Below are positions 35,074 through 43,858 of a DNA stretch of 64,000 nt, piece by piece. Numbering within the stretch: position 1 is the stretch's first letter; each line of letters starts with the position of its first letter. The DNA is taken from positions 227,822-291,821 of the forward strand of contig JAJVIK010000006.1 in NCBI GenBank assembly GCA_022072055.1, read 5' to 3'. The stretch is from a bacterium (GTDB taxonomy: Bacteria > Hinthialibacterota > Hinthialibacteria > OLB16). The notes under the pieces were generated by a model. The model did not search any database, was not told where the DNA came from, and saw only the letters and a list, made by a program, of their open reading frames with translations. Both the position numbers and the translations under genes were made by a program.

Positions 35074-36250
35074 AACCCTTGTCCAATACGGAGCCGGGAA
35101 CATTGGTCGTTCGCTCATCGGGGGGCTGTTCTCCCGGGCGGGGTGGGAGGTCGTGTTTGTTGATGTCATCCCGGAGGTCCTGGAGAGTCTCGATCGAGAG
35201 CGGCGCTACCGGATCGTGGTGAAGGAAAAGGAGGAGTCGGAGATCTGGGTCGAGGGTGTTCGAGCGGTGGATGGACGTGACCGGGAGGCGGTCGCGAGGG
35301 AGATATCGTCGTGTGATCTGCTCTCCACCGCGGTCGGACCGGCGATCCTGCCCAAAATCGCACCCGAGATTGCCGCCGGAATCGCGCGCCGGACCGAGCC
35401 GTTGAACATTCTGCTGTGCGAGAACCTGCGCGGGGCCCCCGAGATCATGGCCGAGGCATTGGCAAAGGAGCTCCCCGACGGGTTCCCGCTCTCCGAAAAG
35501 GTGGGCCTGATTGCCACCAGCATCGGGAAAATGGTCCCGCTGATGCCGGTCGAAGTTCGAAAGCGCGACCCGCTTGAAGTTTGGGCGGAGGCTTACAACA
35601 AGCTCATCGCCGACCGAGAGGCGTTCCTCGGGTCGATTCCCGAAGTGGAGGGGTTGGTCGCGCGCGGATCCTTCGAGGCCTATGTGGACCAAAAACTTTT
35701 TGTCCACAACATGGGGCACGCCGCCGCCGCCTACTTGGGTGACCGCTTCGGCGCGGTCACCATCGCACAGGCGATGGAAATGTCCCAGGTCGGGCCGGTT
35801 GTGGGAAGCGCCATGCGTGAATCCGGGCGGGCCTTGGTGAGGCTCTACCCGTGGGAGTTCACCCCCGCGGCGATGGAGGATTACGTGGAGGATTTGTGCC
35901 GCCGATTCGGGAATCACGCCCTTGGAGACACGGTCTACCGGGTGGGCCGGGACCGGCCCCGCAAATACGCCCCCAATGACCGTTTGATCGGAGCGCTTCG
36001 GGACCAGGCGGGCGCGGGAGTCGGCTCGGAGGACACGCTTCAAGCGGTGGCCGCCGGTCTGTTCTTTTCAGCCACCGATGAGGAGGGCAACCGTCTCCCC
36101 GCCGATATCGAGTTCGAGCGCCTGTTCCGCGAAAAGGGGCTTCGCGGGCTGCTCCGAGAGGTTTCTGGACTCAACCCCCGCAGCGATGAGGCCCTGCTGG
36201 AGAAGATCGAACACGCGGCGGCGAGGTGGGGGTTGGAAAAACGTGATTGA
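35066..36250 (+). CDS. mtlD: mannitol-1-phosphate 5-dehydrogenase-like oxidoreductase
   Basis: A 394-residue protein close in length to MtlD (~382). ATG 35066 overlaps the previous stop. The N-terminal NAD-binding motif is QYGAGNIGRSLIGGLF; the C-terminal catalytic domain has VDQKLFVHNMGHAAAAYLGD, with the K-x4-N-x2-H residues used in polyol oxidation, and DLCRRFGNHALGDTVYRVGRD. The family converts mannitol-1-phosphate to fructose-6-phosphate with NAD+, and also includes fructuronate and altronate reductases. No mannitol PTS gene is in the window, so the physiological substrate may differ. It is transcribed with the upstream methyltransferase-like gene. Confidence 0.75.
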   Translation: MIRTLVQYGAGNIGRSLIGGLFSRAGWEVVFVDVIPEVLESLDRERRYRIVVKEKEESEIWVEGVRAVDGRDREAVAREISSCDLLSTAVGPAILPKIAPEIAAGIARRTEPLNILLCENLRGAPEIMAEALAKELPDGFPLSEKVGLIATSIGKMVPLMPVEVRKRDPLEVWAEAYNKLIADREAFLGSIPEVEGLVARGSFEAYVDQKLFVHNMGHAAAAYLGDRFGAVTIAQAMEMSQVGPVVGSAMRESGRALVRLYPWEFTPAAMEDYVEDLCRRFGNHALGDTVYRVGRDRPRKYAPNDRLIGALRDQAGAGVGSEDTLQAVAAGLFFSATDEEGNRLPADIEFERLFREKGLRGLLREVSGLNPRSDEALLEKIEHAAARWGLEKRD

Positions 36251-36287
36251 AAGCGAGGAATGTTGTGTTACGTTGCCCTTCTCCGTT

Positions 36288-36551
36288 TCAGGAGAAAAAG
36301 CGCCTGTATTCGCCATGATTGCCGATCCAAATCCATGTCACCGTGTTGCCGTCCATGATCCCCACCGCGCGGTGTCCGCGACTGATTCGGACCGACCATA
36401 CAGAATCTTTCGAGTTGATGCACTTGAAATGCAATGAAGGATGAAACGGGTTTTGGGCCCAGATATGGTAGACCTTCCTTGCGTTTGCTCTTGCCTCCTC
36501 TCCAAGGAGGGAGTAACTGGCCCAAAAAGACGGCAAAACAAGAGATTTCAA
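36288..36551 (-). CDS. type II toxin, ParE/RelE-like
   Basis: An 87-residue basic protein. The start is TTG 36551, whose TTGA overlaps the antitoxin stop TGA by four bases, so the pair is translationally coupled. The sequence FWASYSLLGEEARANARKVY, then ENPFHPSLHFKCI-like segment QNPFHPSLHFKCI, WSVRISRGHRAVG and TWIWIGNHGEYRRFF follows the RelE/ParE fold: helix, beta-hairpin with 'hPslhFk', and a C-terminal strand ending in 'WIG.H..Y'. Toxins of this fold cut ribosome-bound mRNA or block gyrase; which one applies is unclear. It ends convergently with the MtlD-like gene, 37 bases away. Confidence 0.8.
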   Translation of the reverse strand: MKSLVLPSFWASYSLLGEEARANARKVYHIWAQNPFHPSLHFKCINSKDSVWSVRISRGHRAVGIMDGNTVTWIWIGNHGEYRRFFS

Positions 36552-36778
36552 AGCTGTCCCGGATCGAGAGGAAGGGCTTTGCCCGCCGACACCTGGTCTC
36601 TGGCTTCGCCCGCCGCCCTGGAGAGTTGTTGCTGGGTCGAATCAAACAACTGATCCCACGCGAGCTCGTCCTCCAGGTCCTCAATGTACTCCCGCAGGCG
36701 CTCGGTGACCCGTTCCTGGGCGAATTCGGGCAGGGCTTCGATCATCTTCACCACGGTCGCTATCGCGGCGGTTGGCAT
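36548..36778 (-). CDS. type II antitoxin partner
   Basis: A 76-residue acidic protein from ATG 36778, with GGAGG at 36785-36789 (minus strand), 6 bases upstream. The N-terminal helix VVKMIEALPEFAQERVTERLREYIEDLEDELAWDQLF and the later QLSRAAGEARDQVSAGKALPLD match a common short antitoxin family found immediately upstream of ParE-like toxins with the 'fHPSLhFK' signature. The C-terminal half would wrap the toxin. The promoter and a palindrome upstream (36798-36838) support autoregulation. Confidence 0.8.
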   Translation of the reverse strand: MPTAAIATVVKMIEALPEFAQERVTERLREYIEDLEDELAWDQLFDSTQQQLSRAAGEARDQVSAGKALPLDPGQL

Positions 36779-36797
36779 GTCCAGCCTCCGTTACTGG

Positions 36798-36838
36798 GAA
36801 GTTTACTTCATTATTCTCTCAATGGACATTGAAATCAA
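36798..36838 (-). promoter_or_regulatory. toxin-antitoxin promoter with palindromic operator
   Basis: On the minus strand TTGATT (36833-36838) and AATAAT (36810-36815) are 17 bases apart. Immediately downstream the 12-base palindrome GAAGT-2-ACTTC (36798-36809) covers the expected transcription start, the place where an antitoxin would repress. The gene starting at 36861 is divergent and its own promoter must share this region. Confidence 0.6.
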
Positions 36839-36860
36839 CGGTGCGAATAGGAGGCAGATT

Positions 36861-39800
36861 ATGGGATCAAATCGCGGAGTCTTGGGAGTCCGCCCTTGCT
36901 CGATCTCGGTTCTTACAATTGCCATTGCCTTCTTCATCTCCACACCCAGGCCATCCCCCGCCGCGCGTCTCTTCGAATCCCGCTGCGAGGACCTTGCCGC
37001 CTGGGAGGTTCTGGATCTCTCCGGCAACGGACAGGCTTCCCTTGAGGAGGACCTTTCGGTTCCCAGCGCCCATGGTCCCGAGGTGTTGAGCCTGAAGGGC
37101 AAGGAGCTGCTCCTTTTCGCCAAGGCTCCGCGGATCGAGACGGGAACCATTCTGACCCTCTGGAAGGATGTGGAGCCGCTGGAGAACGACTCGGATGGGG
37201 TCATTCTCTTCGGCGCGGATTATCCCGATGACCTTGAGGTCGCTCGCAACCTCAAGGAGAAGAGGACTCATTCCTGGATCGAGGAGGACAGCGATGAGGG
37301 CTTCCAGATCAAAACCCACCGGGCGGGCGATGAGCGCGAGACCATCGTATCCACCCTCCCCGGGATCGGACTCACGCAAGCGGAATGGAATCTCACCGGC
37401 TGGATCTGGCAGAAACTGATCCTCTCGAAGGACGGACTCAGGGCCAAGTACTGGGCGCATGGGACCCCCGAGCCGGCGTGGACCATTCATCTGCCGGACT
37501 GGAAGCCATCCCCCGGGCGCGTGGGATTGGCGATCCATTCGGGCCACGCCAAGGTGGCCTACTTCGCGGTCTCCGACGAGGACCTTTCGCCCGAGCTGCC
37601 GGAGATGGTGGTGTCTGTTTCACAACCGGTCTGCTACTTCCGCGACAAACTCGCCGTGACTGTTGTGATGAACCTGAAGGAAGCCGCGCCAAGCGGGAGC
37701 CTCACTCTGTCCCTGTTCGATCAAGAGAAACAGGTGTGGAGTCAAGAGACCACGCGGAGCCTTCCTCAGGGGAACACGGTGATTGTCTTCAGTGGCTTGG
37801 ACAACACACTTCCTTTGCCTCAGGCGGTTGCCCACAAACCCCATCGGCTCCTCGCGCATCTGTCCTGCGAGTCCCCCAGTCTCCATCTGGAAACTGAAGC
37901 CTCGATAGAGTTCCGCGACGCCTCGGAGCTGGACCTGCGCATTTCGGAGTTGGAGTCCAAAACAAAGGAGAATCTCGAGCGCCTGCGAGGGAGAGGTGGA
38001 GAACTGACGAGTTTTCAGGAGAACGCGAGCGCGGCGAGACACCTGCGCCTTGCCCGCGAGCGTCTGGCATCGGGCCAGATCGGGACCGCGGAGATGAGCA
38101 TCGCCTATGCCGAGGAGGCATTTGAGACCTGGAGATCGCTTCCGCGCCTGTCATGCCGCTCCACCGCGTTATCCGCGGCCAGCCTGGTGATGGGAGAAAC
38201 CTATACAGTCCGAGGAACCTGGACCGGCGAACCGTGGTATCTCCCCAGACTTGGCTTCACCGCTTCGGGAGCGCCCGATCCCGATACCTCGGAGCCGCGG
38301 GTGGCGCGCCTCGCCCTTACCGATGATCTGGGGCTGGAGGAGGTGATCTCTCGCGAAGCGGTTGTTCAGCCCGATGCGTGGGAGAAAGAGGGACAAGCCC
38401 TCTTCCGTTTCCGCCTCCCCGAGGAATTCCCCAAGGGGAGCCTCACCCCCATCGCGAATCCAGCTGTCCGCGAGGGTTGGCATCGCGTGTGGATCTCCCT
38501 CAAGCGCCCCGATGGCTCCCCGGAGTGGCTGGACATGCCCAAGCCGAACTGCGGTGATTTTCAATCCCGATACGAAATCGCGCGGGTTTACATCACCCAG
38601 AACCCGGTTGAGATCGGTCCGATTGAGGCGCGGGTTCGCGAGGATCAGGGACTGGAGGGACTTCAGTTTTCCCTGAGGAACCCCGGGCCGATCCAGTTCA
38701 GCGGAGAGCTTACAGTCACCCTGCTCTCCGAATGCGGCAATCCGATCCGGATCAATGTCCAGCAGGTCCATCTCCAAAAGAAATGGCCGGTGAGCATTGA
38801 ACTCCCGATCCTGGACCTGTTCTGGTTCGGGAAACTCAAGGCAAAAATCGAGGTGACCCGCGCGGGGCGCCTCGTGACCTGCGCCGAGAAGGAAATCCAT
38901 GTTCCCGCGCCGGAGGGCTGGCCAATCGAGTCGGTCTTACGCGGATCTCAAGTCGTGAGACGGGGACCGGACATCAAGACTCCACTTGTTCTTGCGCCTC
39001 AACCTGAGACGGATTCGGGGCGTGTGGAAGTCGAAGTCCGTCAGTGTAACCGGCTTCTTGAGGAAGCGAAGTTGAGCTTCCAATCCTCACACAAGATCGA
39101 AAGCCCATCACAAACACTCCTCGTTGAGCCCATTGTCGGAACCTATCACGTCAAACTCTCCACGCGCTGCCAGGATGGCAAGGTTTGGAGCCGCGAGCTC
39201 CCCATCATCGGGACGGTTGTGACCAACAACAGCGGCGTCTTGGAGATGAACGGCGAACCTTTCATCGTCAAAGGGGTCAATGTCCACGGGATGATTTCCG
39301 ACAGCCCGGAGCGAAACCGCCATCTCCAGCGTTTCCTCAAAGACATCGGGTTCAACATGCTGCGCGGAGATTATCCCCCGCCGTGGCAGGTGGAGATGGC
39401 CGGTGAGGAGAACATTGGGTACATGGTCCTGGCCCCCTTCAGTGTGACCCACACCGACCTGCTCAAGGAGCGCCACGGCGAGCGCGCCTTCCCCAAGATG
39501 CGCGAGGTGAGCCGCCGCTTTATCCGGACCTACCGCGACCTTCCGGCGGTGTGGCTGTGGAACTCCTGCAACGAAATCGAGGGGGAGCTCGATGATTTCC
39601 TGGTCACCCTCCATCCCCTCTATCGCGCCCTCGATCCCGCCGATCGGCCCGTGGTCTACGCCAACTTATTCGGGCAGGACCGCACGCTCGGAATGGATGT
39701 GATGGCGGTAAACTACTACTACGGTCCGCCTCAGATGGCGCGTGACCGCTGGCCGCTGATACAACGCAGCATTGAGGAATCGAGAAAGGCCAAGGTCCCC

Positions 39801-40310
39801 TGCATCTACACCGAATACAACTGCTGGTATGGGCCGGTCTACTCGCGCGGAGTCGAATCGGTGGAGGATTTCTTCGTGAAGGGGATCGAATGGGGCATGC
39901 AGGGCGGATTTCAGTTCATGCTTCCCGACCATCCCGACCGGCACCCGGGGGTGATCGACGCCCGCGAACGCCTGCGGACCAACCCGACATACCTGGCCTC
40001 CCTGAAGGACGCCTTCGCGGACGCCGAGCTTGAGCCGGTCTCGCGCGAGAGGGGGAGCATCCTGCTCTCCATCAGGAACCGTCGCCCCTTCACCCTGCGG
40101 AAGGTCCGCTATCGGATTGAGGAACTTGGGAGAGTCCTCGCCGAGGGGGAGCTGCGCGACATCGAACCCCATGGATCGGGCCGGATTCCCCACATCCTGG
40201 ACAAGGGCGGGGAGGGGCGAATCCTCCGGGCCCGCATCGATTTCGAGACCCATCATGGCCTCCGCTGCAAGGTCGAGGATGAACTCAGGCTTCCCGCGGC
40301 GCAGAGATGA
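36861..40310 (+). CDS. exported GH2-like glycoside hydrolase superfamily protein with coiled-coil insert
   Basis: A 1149-residue protein; ATG 36861 is chosen because AGGAGG at 36849-36854 precedes it and a signal helix (SISVLTIAIAFFISTPRPSPAA) follows. The N-terminal ~340 residues are beta-rich. Residues ~350-420 form a charged helical segment (ELDLRISELESKTKENLERL) suggesting a coiled coil. Further beta domains lead to a GH2-type TIM barrel from ~790 (NGEPFIVKGVNVHGM; FLKDIGFNMLRGDYPPPW). The acid/base Glu fits WNSCNEIEGE (near residue 900) and the nucleophile Glu fits CIYTEYNCWYGPVYSRG (near 985), both in the places expected for beta-galactosidase/glucuronidase-type enzymes. Substrate unknown. 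It is divergent from the toxin-antitoxin module. Confidence 0.75.
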   Translation: MGSNRGVLGVRPCSISVLTIAIAFFISTPRPSPAARLFESRCEDLAAWEVLDLSGNGQASLEEDLSVPSAHGPEVLSLKGKELLLFAKAPRIETGTILTLWKDVEPLENDSDGVILFGADYPDDLEVARNLKEKRTHSWIEEDSDEGFQIKTHRAGDERETIVSTLPGIGLTQAEWNLTGWIWQKLILSKDGLRAKYWAHGTPEPAWTIHLPDWKPSPGRVGLAIHSGHAKVAYFAVSDEDLSPELPEMVVSVSQPVCYFRDKLAVTVVMNLKEAAPSGSLTLSLFDQEKQVWSQETTRSLPQGNTVIVFSGLDNTLPLPQAVAHKPHRLLAHLSCESPSLHLETEASIEFRDASELDLRISELESKTKENLERLRGRGGELTSFQENASAARHLRLARERLASGQIGTAEMSIAYAEEAFETWRSLPRLSCRSTALSAASLVMGETYTVRGTWTGEPWYLPRLGFTASGAPDPDTSEPRVARLALTDDLGLEEVISREAVVQPDAWEKEGQALFRFRLPEEFPKGSLTPIANPAVREGWHRVWISLKRPDGSPEWLDMPKPNCGDFQSRYEIARVYITQNPVEIGPIEARVREDQGLEGLQFSLRNPGPIQFSGELTVTLLSECGNPIRINVQQVHLQKKWPVSIELPILDLFWFGKLKAKIEVTRAGRLVTCAEKEIHVPAPEGWPIESVLRGSQVVRRGPDIKTPLVLAPQPETDSGRVEVEVRQCNRLLEEAKLSFQSSHKIESPSQTLLVEPIVGTYHVKLSTRCQDGKVWSRELPIIGTVVTNNSGVLEMNGEPFIVKGVNVHGMISDSPERNRHLQRFLKDIGFNMLRGDYPPPWQVEMAGEENIGYMVLAPFSVTHTDLLKERHGERAFPKMREVSRRFIRTYRDLPAVWLWNSCNEIEGELDDFLVTLHPLYRALDPADRPVVYANLFGQDRTLGMDVMAVNYYYGPPQMARDRWPLIQRSIEESRKAKVPCIYTEYNCWYGPVYSRGVESVEDFFVKGIEWGMQGGFQFMLPDHPDRHPGVIDARERLRTNPTYLASLKDAFADAELEPVSRERGSILLSIRNRRPFTLRKVRYRIEELGRVLAEGELRDIEPHGSGRIPHILDKGGEGRILRARIDFETHHGLRCKVEDELRLPAAQR

Positions 40311-40359
40311 TCTCCTGAATGGCGTGCGACCTCCGATTCCTCCGGAACGACCCCAGGCC

Positions 40360-41523
40360 TCAACCGCCCGGACTTCCGTGGGGAACAAGAGTCGCGGTTA
40401 TCTTCTGTCCCTTTCGAAGGGTGGATTTCGCTTTCTCCAAATTGTCAAACTCGACAAGAACCACGGCGTGGGTCGAATCCGTCGCTCCGAACAGCGAGTT
40501 CGTGGGCTCACTTTGCATTACCGGAAGGATCCCCTGGACTCGGGCCGGCAGGCGGACCCATCCGCCAGGATCAAGAAGAACCTGTAGCTTGTCTCCAGGG
40601 CGTAAAAGACCAGCGTCTCTCGACAAGGGATAGATCTCGGCCCACAAGCGCTCGCCGGTGTAGATGTTGAGGATCGGTTCACCGGCGGCGGCAACCTCGC
40701 CGACCGACTTCCAAACCCTTGAGACCACCCCATCTTGGGGGGCGATGAGCAACATTTCCGATCTCCTTGCCAAGAGGGTGTCGAGCTCGCCTCGCGCCTG
40801 GCGAAGGGTGAATTCCATATCGGTGATCGCCTTCCGCGACCGCTCCTTCATCTGCTCGATCTCTTGGCGATAGGAGGCAATCCTCTTCCGCAGCGCGTCC
40901 CCCTTGAGATTCTCCTGTTCCAGGTTTGCGCGCAGCGAATCGAGCGCTTGCCTGGAATTGCCGAGAGACAAGCGTCGGCCCTCGAGCTCCGTGATCAGAA
41001 TTGCCCCGCCCTCGAACAGTTTTTCCGCGCGCTTCAGTTGGTCCTCGTGGATTCTCACGGTAGCTGAGGCGTTGGCGATTTCCCTGACAAGGTTAGGGAG
41101 CGTCACTTCCAGCGCGGCGATCTCCGCCTGGACTTCCGTCATCTTTTCCCGCGCCTGGAACTCCTGGGTCTCCAGCAGGGGATCCGCGCGCGCCCTCTCC
41201 ACCGCCCTGGAGAGGTCCTTTAGCTCATCGCTCGCGGCCTTGATTCGCGCCGATACCTCCTCGTCAAAGACCTCGGCGAGAACCTCCCCCTTCCTGACCG
41301 ATGAATTGGGCTCGACCTCAACACGCAGGATTTTCCCTTGTGTCCGGGACGAGATTTCGACTTCAGTTCCAAAGACGACTCCGGGGAATGAGGCTTGCTG
41401 AAAGGTATGCGAGAACTGGTAGGCGACAACTCCCAATGCAAGGATCAGCAATGCAAAGAAACTGAAAGCCTTTGCGACGCGCTTCGACAACCGGGGTGGA
41501 GGGGTGGCCGCGTGGGCGTTCAT
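40360..41523 (-). CDS. HlyD-type periplasmic adaptor (membrane fusion protein)
   Basis: A 387-residue protein with one N-terminal membrane helix (residues ~18-38, AFSFFALLILALGVVAYQF). The first biotinyl-lipoyl half is VVFGTEVEISSRTQGKILRVEVEPNSSVRKGEVLAEVFD; a long coiled-coil hairpin runs from ~90 to ~260; the second lipoyl half is SEMLLIAPQDGVVSRVWKSVGEVAAAGEPILNI; beta-barrel and membrane-proximal parts follow. Adaptors of this type bridge an inner-membrane pump to an outer-membrane TolC channel. Its start is one base after the stop of the TolC-like gene, so the two are one operon. No ABC, RND or MFS pump gene is present beside it; the MgtC/DUF4956-like protein at 42967-43668 occupies that position. 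Confidence 0.85.
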   Translation of the reverse strand: MNAHAATPPPRLSKRVAKAFSFFALLILALGVVAYQFSHTFQQASFPGVVFGTEVEISSRTQGKILRVEVEPNSSVRKGEVLAEVFDEEVSARIKAASDELKDLSRAVERARADPLLETQEFQAREKMTEVQAEIAALEVTLPNLVREIANASATVRIHEDQLKRAEKLFEGGAILITELEGRRLSLGNSRQALDSLRANLEQENLKGDALRKRIASYRQEIEQMKERSRKAITDMEFTLRQARGELDTLLARRSEMLLIAPQDGVVSRVWKSVGEVAAAGEPILNIYTGERLWAEIYPLSRDAGLLRPGDKLQVLLDPGGWVRLPARVQGILPVMQSEPTNSLFGATDSTHAVVLVEFDNLEKAKSTLRKGQKITATLVPHGSPGG

Positions 41524-41524
41524 T

Positions 41525-42970
41525 CTAATTTGTGCGGAACGCTGGAGTCAGGGTGGGGGCGGCTGGAGCGAGTCTTCCCAACTCGGCCAGCAAGGTCAGC
41601 AACGTCTCCATGCGCAACCGGCGCGCGCGCACAAGATCCGCTCGCGCTTCCAGCACCGCGTTAGTCGCTTTCCTCATTTCGACATCCGGATTTCCAACAA
41701 CCATCTCGGGCATCGTTTCGACTGTCAATCGTGTAATCCTCTCCGCCTCAAGGAACCTCTTGGTGGTCAGATCCCGGATCCTCAGCTCGCTACAGGCTGC
41801 CTTATAGTCTTCATGAGCCTGGCGTATGTTGATCGCGATGAATCTCCTTCTGGATTCGATCTCAAGCCCCCTCGATTTCACATTTAATCCGTGCTGTTGC
41901 CTGCGAAAGGCGTTCTCCCTTCGCAGGGACAAGGGAATCTTGAGGCTGAATTCCATCAGGACATCGAAAGTTGAGTCTTCACGCAAGCTGTCGGCGAAAT
42001 CCCTGTCATGTTCACGAAATCGTCCCGCCACTCCCAACTCAAACTCTGGGAGCTTCTCGACGGTGGACGCGCCCATTTGGAGCGTGGACAACGCGGCTCG
42101 ATTCGCGGCCAGGTCCGGACGCCGCGACCAGGCCTCCTCCAGGAGACTTTCCGGACCGGACAACTCCAAGGCCGAGGCGTCCACAACTTCCGGAGGCGAG
42201 AGAGATTCAGCCGTGAGGGTGGGATCTCTCCAAATCTCCCTGAGCATCTGAAGTTTGCGAAGGTCCTTCATTTCCTCGTCCGCGAGGCGCTTCCGGAGGC
42301 TGGATAGGCTCACTTCTGTTGTCAGCACGTCGAGCCGCAGCGCCTCATACAGCTCCAAACGGGTGTTGAGCACTCGAAGGGTCTCCTCCTCGAAGGCAAC
42401 CTGGGCTTGGAGCATCGCCGAGAGGTCTTTGCCGTAGTACACGTCCAGATAAGCCAGTCCCGCCGTTAAGGCCGCCCGGTTGGCCGCGAGCAAGAGACTC
42501 TCTGTCCTGTCCAGCTGTTTGAGCCGTTCAGTCACCACGTCGGCTCTCTGTTTCCGGGGCGATTGGAGGAATTCTCGCGCGAGGCCGATCCGCAGCGACT
42601 GTTCCTCCTCCTCGAGCTCCCCGCGGATGGCTCTGGGATCGCGCCCCCGACTTGAATCCCTTACGTTCGACCGGTCGCCTTGAACGACCTCCTTGTCACC
42701 GCGCAGTTCCAGTTCCCAACCGTCCGAGGCCCGGATCTCCCCGATGCGCGCCTCGTCCACCAAATACTCTGCGTCGTGACGAAGGACTGTCGGGTCGGTC
42801 TCGACCACACGCTTGATCGTGGATTCCAGATCGACGACGCGTTGCGCGAATTGGGTCTGGCCGTGCGCCGGGGGGAATTCGGATCCGAGAAACCCAACCA
42901 GCAGGCTTAGTCGGAGAAGGGAGAGGCCTCGAGGAATCATGTTCAGGAGGACGGCGTCGCGTCGCGTCAT
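41525..42970 (-). CDS. TolC-like outer membrane efflux protein
   Basis: A 481-residue protein. The start ATG 42970 is favoured because ATGA overlaps the upstream TGA (42967-42970); a longer frame from 42997 and a shorter one from 42940 exist. A signal peptide (LLRLSLLVGFLGSEFPPAHG) is present. The mature protein is strongly helical with two similar halves, as expected for OEP/TolC trimers: VVDLESTIKRVVETDPTVLRHDAEYLVDEARIGEIRASDGWELEL and later AWSRRPDLAANRAALSTLQMG...LPEFELGVAGRF. The 'RPDLAANRAAL' phrase is a usual OEP mark. With the adaptor and membrane protein it should make an envelope-spanning conduit. Confidence 0.85.
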   Translation of the reverse strand: MTRRDAVLLNMIPRGLSLLRLSLLVGFLGSEFPPAHGQTQFAQRVVDLESTIKRVVETDPTVLRHDAEYLVDEARIGEIRASDGWELELRGDKEVVQGDRSNVRDSSRGRDPRAIRGELEEEEQSLRIGLAREFLQSPRKQRADVVTERLKQLDRTESLLLAANRAALTAGLAYLDVYYGKDLSAMLQAQVAFEEETLRVLNTRLELYEALRLDVLTTEVSLSSLRKRLADEEMKDLRKLQMLREIWRDPTLTAESLSPPEVVDASALELSGPESLLEEAWSRRPDLAANRAALSTLQMGASTVEKLPEFELGVAGRFREHDRDFADSLREDSTFDVLMEFSLKIPLSLRRENAFRRQQHGLNVKSRGLEIESRRRFIAINIRQAHEDYKAACSELRIRDLTTKRFLEAERITRLTVETMPEMVVGNPDVEMRKATNAVLEARADLVRARRLRMETLLTLLAELGRLAPAAPTLTPAFRTN

Positions 42971-43668
42971 CTTTGCGCAGGTTGCGAGCTTTGCCATGCG
43001 ACCCGGGTGACCCCCGGACCGAAAATCTGCTTGCTGATCGCGTGGAGATCGGCGTCACCGCTGACGCTCACCTCGAAGCTGACTTCCGAGACTTCTTGGT
43101 CCGCTCCCTTTCTGAACTTGAGGTCATATGAGACCACCATGTGGCGAACGTCATTGGCGAGCAGGACCGCCTGCACTCGGCTCATCGCCGTGTCGTAATC
43201 ATCGCAGTTCAAGGTCAGGCGCATATGCTCTCGTCGGCTGACCATCGAAAAGGGGAGGACCTCCGGAAAAAACGCCAGGAGCCTGTCGACAATCAAAATA
43301 AGAATCGTTCCCGCGGTGACCTGGATCATCAGATTGCTGCCGCAACCCATTCCCACGCCCAATGAGAGGATTAGAGTGGAGGCGTCCCGCGCACTGGTGA
43401 TCGCGTAACGGTAGCGGACGATGCTGGCCGCGCCCAGCAGCGCCACCGCGCGGATGATTTCCCCGCTGATGATGACCATGAACATGGCCCCGGCCATCGC
43501 CAGCAGGGCGTGGGCCTCGATCAGGTTTAAGCGATAGCGGTCCGGCTTTCGGCGAAAGGAAAGTAGCACTCCGAGAAAAGCCGCGAGAAACATCTTGGCG
43601 GCTTCATGGAGTCCAATCTCAAGGTATTGCCACTGGGTGGAATCGAGCAATTGCGGCCAGCCTTGCAT
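42967..43668 (-). CDS. MgtC/SapB- or DUF4956-like inner membrane protein with ACT-like C-terminal domain
   Basis: A 233-residue protein with about four or five membrane helices in the first ~135 residues (KMFLAAFLGVLLSF; AHALLAMAGAMFMVIISG; IIRAVALLGAASIVRYRYAI; LILSLGVGMGCGSNLMIQVTAGTILILIV). The ARDASTLILSLGVGMGCG and RAVALLGAASIVRYR stretches fit the MgtC/DUF4956-type fold. The C-terminal ~95 residues (MRLTLNCDDYDTAMSRVQAVLLAND...EVSFEVSVSGDADLHAISKQIFG) resemble the ACT-like domain of MgtC. Members of this superfamily modulate ATPases or transporters or accompany CotH/VTC genes. It is the first gene of an operon with the TolC-like and HlyD-like genes. A possible minus-strand promoter (TTGCCA 43730-43735, TACTGT 43707-43712) is weak. 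Confidence 0.7.
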   Translation of the reverse strand: MQGWPQLLDSTQWQYLEIGLHEAAKMFLAAFLGVLLSFRRKPDRYRLNLIEAHALLAMAGAMFMVIISGEIIRAVALLGAASIVRYRYAITSARDASTLILSLGVGMGCGSNLMIQVTAGTILILIVDRLLAFFPEVLPFSMVSRREHMRLTLNCDDYDTAMSRVQAVLLANDVRHMVVSYDLKFRKGADQEVSEVSFEVSVSGDADLHAISKQIFGPGVTRVAWQSSQPAQR

Positions 43669-43858
43669 CTAACCACACAGACCTGCTTCGTCTCTCTCCA
43701 TCTTGAACAGTATCACCCTTCCTGGATCGTGGCAACCACAACTCGCCCCGTGCAGCATGAAACCGAACCGACGCCGCGACTCGACTCGTTCAGGTCCGCG
43801 CGCGTGAGCGTTTCGATACCGCGTCGGCTCGTATCCGCGATCCCCGCGAAGAGGAGTT

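Noticed and set aside
35684..35707. 24-base near-perfect palindrome (GTGGACC-AAAAA-C-TTTTT-GTCCAC)
   Set aside because: It lies inside the conserved VDQKLFVHN coding segment of the MtlD-like gene, so the codons explain it; the loop is too small for a useful hairpin.
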